The notes under the pieces are model-generated. The model searched no databases. It was not told the origin of the DNA and saw only the letters and a list, made by a program, of their open reading frames with translations. Positions 32,262-41,831 of a stretch of DNA of 64,000 nucleotides are shown in pieces. How positions within the stretch are numbered: position 1 is the stretch's first letter; every line of letters starts with the position of its first letter. The stretch is from Brachyhypopomus gauderio (Eukaryota > Chordata > Actinopteri > Gymnotiformes > Hypopomidae): positions 22,919,371-22,983,370 of the forward strand of contig NC_135221.1 of the NCBI RefSeq assembly GCF_052324685.1, in the 5' to 3' direction. A program made the position numbers and the translations under genes.

Positions 32262-32948
32262 GTGCATGAAGTAGCAGTGGATGAACACGCGTGTGAAGAT
32301 GGAACATTCTATGTGGATGGAGTCCATGTTGAAAACGATGTTAACTGGGTCAATCCCATAGACAACGAGAAAGACGAAGGATTTGTTACTGTACACATAA
32401 ACGGCAAGCCCACTGAAATGAAAGTTGACACAGGTGCAAAATGCAATGTAATGCCACTAGAGACTTTCAAACGAGTAACTAATGGCGAGCAATTTGCGAA
32501 GCAGAAAAAAACGGCAAATCTTGTTGCTTATGGTGGCACCACCATTAAGACTGATGGTATGGTTATGCTATCATGCTGTTTCAAAGAGCAGCGACATTCA
32601 TTGCCTTTCTTTATAGTGGACAGAGAGGTGCAACCGCTGTTAGGATTTCGTGCATGTATGGACATGGGAGTTGTTAAAATAAGTTCTGATGTCCACCAAG
32701 TCACTATGGAGAACACAGATTTTGGCACACACATTTTCACACAGTACAAAGAGCTGTTCAATGACGAGCTCGGAGAACTTCCAGTCACATACTCCATGAC
32801 GATGGATCCCAGCATACAGCCTGTGGTCCGGCCAGCCCACCGCATCCCTGTCGCGATGCAAGAAAGAGTAAAAGCTGAACTTGAAGGCATGCAATGTCTA
32901 GGTGTTATAACACCAGTCACTGAGCCCACAGACTGGGTCTCATGGTAG
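32262..32948 (+). CDS. gypsy-2 protease and RT start (frame broken at 32948)
   Basis: A 228-residue frame contains the retropepsin motif MKVDTGAKCNVMP near residue 52 and FIVDREVQPLLGFRACMDM, then the RT N-terminal linker (RPAHRIPVAMQERVKAELEG, GVITPVTEPTDWVS). It stops in TGGTAG at 32946-32948, where the RT proper continues in another frame, so one indel separates protease from RT. Confidence 0.8.
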   Translation: MHEVAVDEHACEDGTFYVDGVHVENDVNWVNPIDNEKDEGFVTVHINGKPTEMKVDTGAKCNVMPLETFKRVTNGEQFAKQKKTANLVAYGGTTIKTDGMVMLSCCFKEQRHSLPFFIVDREVQPLLGFRACMDMGVVKISSDVHQVTMENTDFGTHIFTQYKELFNDELGELPVTYSMTMDPSIQPVVRPAHRIPVAMQERVKAELEGMQCLGVITPVTEPTDWVSW

Positions 32949-35212
32949 CAGCGCATAAGAAGGGCAAGCAGGACATCAGACTGTGCATAAATCCAAAAGA
33001 CCTCAATGCAGCATTGAAGAGACCTCATCACCCCATGCGCAGTGTTGAGGAGGTGGCAGCACAGATGTCAGGGGCAACAGTATTCTCTGTTCTGGATGCA
33101 AAAAATTCCTTTTGGCAAATACGTCTCGACAAAAAGTCCTCAATGTTGACGACATTCAGCACTCCATTTGGCCGTTACAGATTTCTACGGATGCCATTTG
33201 GCATTAACTCTGCAAGCGAGGTGTTTCAGCGCTCTATGGAACACCTGTTTGCGGGTCAACCATGCTCAGTCATTGTCGATGACATCATTGTCGGAGGCCG
33301 TGGAATAGCTGAACATGATGCCAACTTGAAGAGAGTTCTTGACCGTGCAAGAGAGATCAATCTCAGGTTAAATGCTGAAAAGTGCAAATTTCGCCTGGAC
33401 CAAGTAGCCTATGTAGGCCACATTTTCACAAGTGAAGGCTTAAAAGCTGATCCTTCTAAAACGGCAGCAATCACCAACATGCCAGTCCCCACAGATGTCA
33501 CATCACTACAGCGTTTTCTTGGCATGGTTAACTACCTTGGCAAGTACATCCCAAACCTGAGTGACATTGCAACACCTCTGAGGATGTTGACCCACAAAGA
33601 GACTGCATGGTGTTGGTTACAGCAGCACCAGGAGGCCTTCGATCGCCTAAAGTCATGCTTATCCAGCCCACCAGTATTAGCGTACTATGATGTCAGGGAG
33701 CCAATCACGCTCACCTATGACGCATCATGTTATAGGCTAGGAGCTGCATGCATGCAAAATGGAAGACCAGTAGCGTTTGCGTCACGTGTCCTCACAGATG
33801 CAGAGACACGTTACGTACAAATTGAGAAGGAGCTTCTAGCAGTTGTATTTGCGTGCACAAAATTCAGGGACTATGTATACGGAAAGCCCACAATTGTGGA
33901 AACTGACCACCAGCCTCTGGTGACTATCTTGAAGAAACCGATTCCCGCAGCCCCTGCCCGTCTCCAGAGAATGCTACTCCGGCTTCAGAGCTATGACATT
34001 AACTTGGTGTACAAAAAGGGCAAATACATGTATGTTGCAGATACGCTTTCAAGAGCTCCACGCTCTCAAATCTCCCAGAGCCCTCCTGAAAACGACACTT
34101 ATGAAGTCATGTCAGTCAGTTATATCTCCACAGCTCGTCTAGAGGAACTCCGAAGGCACACAGCAGAGGACGATGTGCTACAGGCCCTCAGTGCAGTCAT
34201 CCAGCGAGGATGGCCCATCAGACAAAACTTAGTCCAGCCTGCTGTCGGTCTCTTCTTCCCTTACAGAGATGAACTCGCAGTGGAGGATGGTATCATCATG
34301 AAGGGTCACAAGGCAGTCATTCCCAAATCCCTGCATAAAGAATACATCAACATTGTGCACAAAGGCCACCCAGGTGTTGAAGCGACCAAGTGCAGAGCTA
34401 GAAGTGTCATCTTTTGGCCAACTATGTCTCAAGACATAACTGAGGAATTACTCTCATGTGCAGTGTGTAACAGCACTAAGTCTCATCAGCAAAAAGAACC
34501 TCTTCAGCTCCAGCCAGTTCCAGGACTTCCATGGTCCACAGTAGCCACAGACATATTTGAGTGGCAGGGCAAACAATACCAGGTGCTGGTGGATTCATAT
34601 TCCGGATGGTTCGAAATCGACCTTCTCCGTGACATGACATCATCAACTGTGATCTCTAAATTGAAGAGACATTTCTCGGTCCATGGTACACCACACATCC
34701 TGTTCTCTGACAATGCTAGACAATATACTAGCCGCTATTTCAAGGATTTTGCCAAACAATGGGATTTCATCCATGCTACCAGCAGCCCTGAGTATCCCCA
34801 GTCAAACGGCCTTGCGGAGAGAGCAGTCCGCAGTGCCAAGCAGCTGATGGAAAAATCTCAGAGAGATGGAACCGATGTATTCCTCAATCTTCTGAACCTC
34901 CAGAACGTCCCCCGTGATCCAACATTGGGCTCACCTGCTGAACGTCTGATGTCACGTCAAACACGCGCAGCCATCCCTGTATGTACAAAACTACTAGAAC
35001 CATCCCCAAAAAGCACCCAGCAAGTCAGTGCACAGCTTCTCAACAAGCGGCTCGCTCTAAAGTGCCACTACGACAGGTCAAGTCACCAGCTACAGCCTCT
35101 CCAAGAAGGACAAGTGGTCCGTTTGCAGACCCCCAAAGGTCATGCCAAACTTGGGACTGTGAAGGAGATGTGCAAGGAGCCCCGTTCCTACATCATTCAA
35201 TCCAACATATAG
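32942..35212 (+). CDS. gypsy-2 pol: RT, RNase H, integrase
   Basis: A 756-residue uninterrupted frame. RT: DIRLCINPKDLNAAL, VFSVLDAKNSFWQI, RFLRMPFGINSASEVFQR, and VDDIIVGG (the residue before VDD is Ile, usually Tyr). RNase H: LTYDASCYRLGAACMQNGRP, ELLAVVFACTKFRDYV, VETDHQPLV, YVADTLSRA. Integrase: zinc-binding HKGHPG...CAVC, then core VATDIFEWQGKQYQVLVDSY, FSDNARQYTS (usually DNG) and SPEYPQSNGLAERAVR. The start codon is not the true start, because the reading frame enters from the protease ORF. The C-terminal RSGRISRPNPKYMQ lies in another frame at 35220-35483. Confidence 0.9.
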   Translation: MVAAHKKGKQDIRLCINPKDLNAALKRPHHPMRSVEEVAAQMSGATVFSVLDAKNSFWQIRLDKKSSMLTTFSTPFGRYRFLRMPFGINSASEVFQRSMEHLFAGQPCSVIVDDIIVGGRGIAEHDANLKRVLDRAREINLRLNAEKCKFRLDQVAYVGHIFTSEGLKADPSKTAAITNMPVPTDVTSLQRFLGMVNYLGKYIPNLSDIATPLRMLTHKETAWCWLQQHQEAFDRLKSCLSSPPVLAYYDVREPITLTYDASCYRLGAACMQNGRPVAFASRVLTDAETRYVQIEKELLAVVFACTKFRDYVYGKPTIVETDHQPLVTILKKPIPAAPARLQRMLLRLQSYDINLVYKKGKYMYVADTLSRAPRSQISQSPPENDTYEVMSVSYISTARLEELRRHTAEDDVLQALSAVIQRGWPIRQNLVQPAVGLFFPYRDELAVEDGIIMKGHKAVIPKSLHKEYINIVHKGHPGVEATKCRARSVIFWPTMSQDITEELLSCAVCNSTKSHQQKEPLQLQPVPGLPWSTVATDIFEWQGKQYQVLVDSYSGWFEIDLLRDMTSSTVISKLKRHFSVHGTPHILFSDNARQYTSRYFKDFAKQWDFIHATSSPEYPQSNGLAERAVRSAKQLMEKSQRDGTDVFLNLLNLQNVPRDPTLGSPAERLMSRQTRAAIPVCTKLLEPSPKSTQQVSAQLLNKRLALKCHYDRSSHQLQPLQEGQVVRLQTPKGHAKLGTVKEMCKEPRSYIIQSNI

Positions 35213-35219
35213 TACATAT

Positions 35220-35483
35220 AGTAGGAATCGTAGACACATTCTTCCTGTTGCAGAACCGCCACCACAACTGCACACTGAGCACCTGGACTCTGAGAACACT
35301 TTCACAACAAACAGTGTTCCCCACAACACCACACACACACCAGAGTCAATCATTATGCAGTCACAACACACATCACCATCACAGGTCAGACCAACAACAC
35401 ATATCCCCACTGAGAATAGCAATGTACCCTACATGACACGATCAGGCCGCATCAGCAGACCCAACCCAAAATACATGCAATAG
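35220..35483 (+). pseudogene. gypsy-2 pol C-terminal tail in a shifted frame
   Basis: After the TAG at 35210 a frame reads SRNRRHILPVAEPPPQLHTE and ends MTRSGRISRPNPKYMQ with TAG at 35481-35483. Such a tail follows integrase in this gypsy group. Confidence 0.6.
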
Positions 35484-35731
35484 GATTTATATGTATGTAA
35501 TGTTTATTGGATGTTGGCACTAAATTATTTTATTCATGCTGTGATAGTATTATGAATATGTCCTCTTGGGAGGAACGTGTTAATTCAGTTTGATATGCTG
35601 TTTGATATCAAAGACTACATTATTGTGTGTTGTGTGTTAAATCTTTAAACAACATGGTAAGAAATGTTTCATGTTAGTATTTAAACAGTGCTGATTTATT
35701 TCATGTGGAGATGCATGCTAAAGGAAAGGAA

Positions 35732-35951
35732 TGTAGATCATTTGTCTAAATGATTGATCACTATGGGCCACCGTATCTGCATGTGTTCTAATGCATAGCC
35801 AATCAGAATGCTCGGTGTTGGTCCTCTCTCCTTGTGCACCCCGTGAGTTACTTGCTCAGTTTCGTTTTGGTACTTTGTATGTTCGTGAATAAAACGTCGC
35901 ACTGATTCTAATCGTCTGATCATTGACTCGGACAAGGAACAAATAATTACA
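35732..35951 (+). repeat. 3' LTR of gypsy-2
   Basis: 220 bp, differing from the 5' LTR at three positions (c/t, g/c, c/a). Confidence 0.9.
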
Positions 35952-36160
35952 CTTCCATTTTTTCTTTTTATTAGAAGCTTCACAACTGCAGTTTTTAGTG
36001 AGTTAGGAAAAATGCCCAATAAGAGTAAGGTGTTTACCATCTGAGGTATATCAGTTGCTACTGAGTGAAACATATTCTTTAAGATGTTAAGCAGTAAATG
36101 ATCAAGGCAAGTAAAGTAGCCTACTTTATAAATTAAATTTCATTTTTAAAAGCTGAACTA
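35952..36160 (-). pseudogene. LINE RT N-terminal fragment
   Basis: On the minus strand it reads MFHSVATDIPQMVNTLLLLG, IFPNSLKTAVVKLLIKRKN, which matches the segment just before the RT core of L2-type LINEs. The frame is cut at the gypsy-2 border. Its continuation is not found left of 31111. Confidence 0.6.
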
Positions 36161-36519
36161 AAATGGGACATTGTCATGATAAGTTTATGTGGATAGGTCA
36201 CTGGGCCATTGGTGGATAAAGACATTCTAATGGTTTCACCAATCCCATGTTTGTATTGGCCCATTTGACTCATGAAAAGTGTCATGAAAAATGTTTATTT
36301 ATGCTGCCATTTACAAATTTCTTATCTTCTTAAAACTGATGCATCGTGTATTAAGTTCTAGTGAGGGTCACATATCAAACGACACAAAATAACTACCTGA
36401 CAAATCTATAACCTTAACAGTGGCTGCAAAAATAAAAGCTATAACCCTCAATACCAATGTGATCACCAAGATAGCTCACCAACGTCTCCACTTTCTGAGG
36501 ATACTGAGGAAAGGTCACC

Positions 36520-37510
36520 TGCCACCTCCCATCCTCATTCTACAGAAGAACCATTGAAAGCATCCTGAGCAGTTGTATCACTGTCTGATTCAGGAATTGT
36601 ATGGCATCAGACCGAAAGACTGCAGCGAGTAGTGAGAACAGCTGAAAAGATCATGGGGGTCTCTCTTTCAACAGACATTTCCCAAACCTGCCACACCCGC
36701 AAAGCATGTAGTGTTGTGGAGGTTCTCACCCATCACATGCAGTGTTGTGGAGGTTCTCACCCATCACATGTAGTGTTGTGGAGGTTCTCACCCATCAAAT
36801 GCAGTGTTGTGGAGGTTCTCACCCATCACATGCAGTGTGGAGATTCTCACCCATCACATGTAGTGTTGTGGAGGTTCTCACCCATCACATGTAGTGTTGT
36901 GGAGGTTCTCACCCATCACATGCAGTGTTGTGGAGGTTCTCACCCATCACATGCAGTGTGGAGGTTCTCACCCATCACATGCAGTGTTGTGGAGGTTCTC
37001 ACCCATCACATGCAGTGTTGTGGAGGTTCTCACCCATCACATGTAGTGTTGTGGAGGTTCTCACCCATCACATGCAGTGTGGAGGTTCTCACCCATCACA
37101 TGCAGTGTTGTGGAGGTTCTCACCCATCACATGCAGTGTTGTGGAGGTTCTCACCCATCACATGTAGTGTTGTGGAGGTTCTCACCCATCACATGCAGTG
37201 TGGAGGTTCTCACCCATCACATGCAGTGTGGAGGTTCTCACCCATCACATGTAGTGTTGTGGAGGTTCTCACCCATCACATGCAGTGTTGTGGAGGTTCT
37301 CACCCATCACATGTAGTGTTGTGGAGGTTCTCACCCATCACATGTAGTGTTGTGGAGGTTCTCACCCATCACATGCAGTGTTGTGGAGGTTCTCACCCAT
37401 CACATGTAGTGTTGTGGAGGTTCTCACCCATCACATGGACTTTGCTCTCCTACCATCTGGGACCAACACAACCAGACTGCATAACAGTTTCATTCCACAA
37501 GCCAGACTGC
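36520..37510 (+). pseudogene. LINE ORF2 C-terminal fragment containing a minisatellite
   Basis: Before the tandem repeat the sequence reads IESILSSCITV, then RVVRTAEKIMGVSLS and CHTRKA. After it comes FALLPSGTNTTRLHNSFIPQ. These flank the position where fish LINE ORF2 ends normally have HPSH(G/S)LFxLLPSGRRYR. The fragment is a non-LTR 3' coding end split by the repeat. Confidence 0.65.
36707..37437 (+). repeat. 31-bp minisatellite (about 24 copies)
   Basis: Unit agtgttgtggaggttctcac + ccatcacatgc (31 bp). A shorter 28-bp form lacks ttg. Base 30 or so alternates gca/gta. Because both lengths leave remainder 1 on division by 3, all three frames cycle and stay open, creating a false 408-codon ORF. 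Confidence 0.95.
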
Positions 37511-37525
37511 GCAACTGAAGTCTCT

Positions 37526-37526
<1 letters not shown>

Positions 37527-37590
<64 letters not shown>
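37527..37590. repeat. (CA)n microsatellite
   Basis: About 32 CA units just after the LINE fragment. Confidence 0.95.
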
Positions 37591-37592
<2 letters not shown>

Positions 37593-38312
37593 TAGTCTCT
37601 ACTCAAGTTTTTTATATTACATTTACATATGCTGCTGTATTACTGTGTTTGTACAACTTGCATCTTTGCATTTATTGCAACTTACATATGTTTTTGCTTT
37701 TTGGCACTTTATTCTTTATAGTAAAGTATAGTAAAGTTTATATCCTTGCTGCTTTAAAAATCTACACTGCTAACTGTTTAATAGCTTCCATCTCATGTTC
37801 CATTCACACATCATCATTTAATAACCAACACTCATCTCTAGTCTCATTTCCTAATTAAAGAGACCAAAAGGGTCCAATATGAGACCCTTGGTTTAATTGT
37901 CGTTGTGATCATTAATGTGTATGTTAAAATCAACAACAAGAATGAAATACTATTTTATGTTGTTTTCTATCTTACCAAGACTTTCCAAAAACAAACTCAT
38001 ATATTTTCTTTAATTGTAGCACCAAATCAAATTGATAGACCAAATTCAATTGGTTTATGTGAGAAAGTGGCATTGGTGGACAGCATGTTTTCCTGTAGTT
38101 GAATTCATTTTCACATTGTTTTAGATCTTTCTTGCATTACTGAATGTCTTTATGTTTGGGGTCTCAGTGCTCGGTTCTCCCACTGTTTTGCACCGTTACA
38201 CTGTTTCCAGTGTCCTTAAATCAGGAAGTACAGCAATGCAGAATGAGTAGATTTCATGTTTATTATTTACCTTAAAATGTTCATGTGAGCTTGTGTGCAA
38301 TAGAAGTTTTCT
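37591..38312. other. Gene-free stretch, LINE 3' UTR-like then AT-rich
   Basis: The first ~170 bp (gcatttattgcaactta etc.) look like a LINE 3' UTR. Nothing else is recognised before the protocadherin pseudogene. Confidence 0.4.
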
Positions 38313-40683
38313 TTAATTTAAAGGTTTCAGTTCATGCTTTCTTGAACTTATTCTTTTTTGTCCCAACTTTCTCTGCCTCACACAAATCACAGTGGTGACC
38401 AGAAGCATGCATGCTGACAACACTACCAGACCAAGCCCACACAACAGGAAGAGCCAGGCCTCTCCTAGACAGTCTTAGTATGTTTCTGAGTCTGCTGTCT
38501 TTAAGACGTTGAGTAAGTAGTCAGGAATGCTGGTGAGGTTGCACTTCTCCAACCTCTCGTTGACTAACAGGTGGATCCACACGGTGGACTGCAGGGCTGT
38601 AGGTCTTCTCTTGTCACTCACCTGGATCAACAGATGGTGCATGCTGTAGTCCCTGCTCGCGATGTGCCATGACAGCATGATATCTCCTAAATGTGGATCA
38701 ATCTGAAATGGACTGGCTGACTTGATGGATATAATCTGGTACGTGATTTCAGAGTTAACACCCAAGTCATGATCGACTGCGTAGATCTTGGTGACTGTGA
38801 TGCCAGGCTTGGTGCTGGCTGATACACAGTGGCAGGAGTCATTGCTGGTGGGAAAAATGATCTGTGGCTGGTTGATCCAAATCATCTATGCAGCGAAGTG
38901 TCAGCTGCTCTCTGTCTACTGTGAAGGGTACGTGTTCATCCAGCACCCACACCTGCTCAACTGTCCCATTGGCACCTTCATCAGCATCTTCCACCTGGAT
39001 CTTCCCAACCTGGGCCAGGCGTTCAGCGTGGTGGTTGGCTGGTTATCATTCTGGTCCAGGACAGTCACAGACACTAGAGCCTCCAGGGATGGGGTGCCAT
39101 GGTCCCTGGCCAGAACTGTGAGGACATATGTGCCCTGCTGTTCTCTATCCAAAGGTTCTGATACTGACATCACACCTGTTGTTTCATTAATACTGAAGGC
39201 AACAGGGCTATTATGAACCATCCAGTAAGACACTTCTCCATAGAGCTGGGTTTCTGCATCAGTTGCTCTAACTTGCATTAAAAATATTCCAGGCTTATTG
39301 TTTTCCTCTATCTGCGCATGATAATGAGGCTGCTCAAAATGGGGTTAATTACCATTTACATCTTTAACCTTCACTTTGATCACTTTCCTTCCACACACAC
39401 GACTGCCTTGGTAACAGTAACATGATAGTCACTACATAGCTCATAGTCTAGAGGCTTTAATGTTGAAAGCAGTTGTTTCCTTGCATCTTCAAAGTGAATG
39501 CTGTGTCGTCTGTCCCTAAGGACAAAACCCCCTGAAAGTTTGGGATGTCTCTCACCCGTAAAATAGACAAGAGACTGGGGGGCTCATTCTCCTGTAACAT
39601 TATTGTTTGGTTTGGATCCTCCACTAGAAACTTGATCTCAATCGTTGTCTCCGGGCTGGGTACTGCCTGCATGTACACTGTTATCTGTTCTTGTGCTGCT
39701 GAGCAATGTGGACTATTTGCAACCACTCTCAGCACATGTTTCTCTGGGCTGTCCAAACTCACATTTATGGCTAAGGTTGTCTTTCCTGTGATGCTATCAA
39801 GATGGAAAAGTATTTTTGCCTGGTCTGAGATATGAGGACTGAAGGAATAGGTGATCTGAGCGCTGAGCGTTGTCACCCAGGTCTTGGTCTGTGGCTAGTA
39901 ACTGGGCCACTATTGAGCCCTGAATCGCTCCTCCAGGCACTGTGGCATTGTGAGGGTTGTCACTGCTAAACTGTGGCAGTGATCATCAATGTCCATCACT
40001 GTGATGATGAGAGTTGCTGTAGCGCTCTGAGGTACAGGACCACTGTCCACAGCCATGAGCAACACGCGGTGCTCATCTTGAGCCTCCCGGTCTAGTCTGA
40101 TTTCCACAATCAGCATAAGATCTGATCCTTCCTGAGACACACTGAAAAAGCCTGCAGCTCCAGCCAAATGGTAACTAATCTCTCCATTGCTGCCAACATC
40201 GTCATCCTGAGACTTTTTATCCAACAGGAACCTTGCTCCCACAGCCACATCCTCAGGAATCTTTAAATGGATTTCACAAATTTCAAAATAAGGAGCATTA
40301 TCATTAATATCCTCCACAACTACGGTTATCTTCACCACATGTTCAGGGCCAACAAGCACATTGTCCGAGATGATACAGTGTCCAGCCTTCTGTGACGGAC
40401 ACAAGGCTTCCCGATCAAGTTTCTGTTCAGTTGTGTACAGGTTCCCTGTTTCTTTGTTCACTCTCAGGTATGAATTCACAAATAGCTGGTATGGGGGAGA
40501 ATACACTCTGCTCAGGCTGCCTATCTGAACTCCTCCAGTGTTGAGAAATGTAGCAGAGTGAGACATTCGACTTGCCTGACAGACAATACAAGAAGCACCC
40601 TCTAAGTAAAAAAAGAAGCAAACAAATAAATACAAATAAAAACGAGGAAAAAAAGGTTTAGCAGGAAAAAGGAAAGGAAACAA
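38313..40683 (-). pseudogene. Protocadherin pseudogene, PCDH20-like
   Basis: Cadherin repeats are recognisable on the minus strand across 40605-38480: YLRVNKETGNLYTTEQKLDR, VVVEDINDNAPYFEICEIHL, then VLRVVANSPHCSAAQEQ, SYWMVHNSPVAFSINETTGV, LDREQQGTYVLTVLARDHGT, VTVLDQNDNQP and VDHDLGVNSEITYQI. A membrane segment (AWLFLLCGLGLVVLSACMLL) and a short basic cytoplasmic tail end at a TAA (38313-38315). The reading frame shifts near 39955, 39870 and 39060, and a TAA replaces a Pro codon in the DxNDNPP motif near 39345. The signal peptide and first repeats are not seen. A short tail fits PCDH20 rather than clustered protocadherins. Assembly errors could mimic some shifts. Confidence 0.75.
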
Positions 40684-41717
40684 AGAAAAGCATTTTTGAC
40701 CATATAATATTTAAACTATTATGAATGTAAAAAAACAAAACACCAAAACCTTCAGCTGAACCATGACAGCCGTGTTCTGATTCACTATAACAGGGAAACT
40801 GATTAATACCCAGGTTCACATTTACTGAAACAAAGCCTAATAAAAAAGTTAATAAGCAAAACATTTCGCATTAATTAATGTTCCTTACGGGTAATTCCAC
40901 AAAGGAAACATGGACTTTTGCCTCGTCTCCGGCTCAGCTTTGAATAAAAGAAAATAGCTGAAATAGACAGGCAACAATTTTTTTCTTAATAGCCTATGTT
41001 TAACTTGATCGAAATTCTAATTATGCAAGAATACCTGTAATAAAGACAAGTTCATTTTTCCGTGGCCCACATCTGCCCGTTCTATAGACATGTTAACCGT
41101 GCAGCAGGAAGCCCAAGTCTAACGAACCTTTCGGAAGGTGGGAAGATTTAAGCTTCACTGCAGGTACTTAAAGGAGATTCACATCCCCGGGGAAAGACTG
41201 GTCTGATTACATTCTGTTTTTCACATTACGTATTCATGTTGGCTTCAGAAAACAGTAGCGCTTTTAAAGAACACGTCTCAAAAGTTGTCTACTAAAGTCT
41301 GAAAAGTTGTTACAGAACGAGTTTACTAATGGACGAATTTAAATGCAGGACAGTCTCTCAACCGCCTATTAATTTTTAAAATAATGATATATTTGCTACA
41401 TAAAAAGATTTTTGACACTTGAACTGAAATCGGTGTTGGAATGCCGACTGTATTCTTGTGTCGCCATCGTGAGGCGCTGGATGGATATGACTGACCAGGC
41501 TCGAAACAGTAAACGTAGTATCCCTTCCACACTGAAAACATCCGAAATAATGTTCTCAAAAAAGTCCCAAACAACAAAGTTATTTCTACATTATTTTACA
41601 GAAAGGATTCTTGTCTACCCAATAACGTAGGCCTGTAGGAACATTCCTATTTGTAGGCGGTGTGGAAACCCTTCGCATGAAGGAAACGTTGATGCTGCCG
41701 ACATTACATACAGCGTC
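40684..41717. other. Intergenic, 5' of rgcc
   Basis: No gene or repeat recognised. It contains the upstream region of rgcc on the plus strand. Confidence 0.4.
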
Positions 41718-41776
41718 AGACGTCACTGCGACCTCATTGGCTGAAGCGCAGTTCCGTTTCACAAAATATATATAAA
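41718..41776 (+). promoter_or_regulatory. rgcc core promoter
   Basis: A TATA box (TATATATAAA, 41767-41776) lies 56 nt before the rgcc ATG. An inverted CCAAT box (ATTGG, 41736-41740) and a CRE-like site (AGACGTCA, 41718-41725, seven of eight) lie upstream. The short distance implies a 5' UTR of about 25-30 nt. Binding is inferred from motifs only. Confidence 0.65.
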
Positions 41777-41831
41777 GATCACAAACTTGAGTTCTCAAAA
41801 ATTTACTATAAACCAAGAGGTTCCATAAAGC

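Larger units (their letters stand above)
31111..35951 (+). mobile_element. Ty3/gypsy-2 LTR retrotransposon, nearly complete
   Basis: The 4841-bp element has 220-bp LTRs (31111-31330 and 35732-35951) with three differences between them (about 1.4%). The primer site starts directly at 31331 (TGGTGTCAGaat..), whose first nine bases match the tRNA-Leu type complement. gag, zinc knuckles, protease, RT, RNase H and integrase follow in order, with two frameshifts and stops in gag/pro. The flanks do not show a matching 5-bp duplication (cctgc on the left, cttcc on the right). Confidence 0.9.

Noticed and set aside
36707-37437. CRISPR-like array
   Set aside because: Units are directly adjacent with no unique spacers, and the host is a vertebrate.
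36632-37858. 408-codon plus-strand ORF
   Set aside because: It is the translation of a 31/28-bp minisatellite and a (CA)n run; openness follows from unit length.
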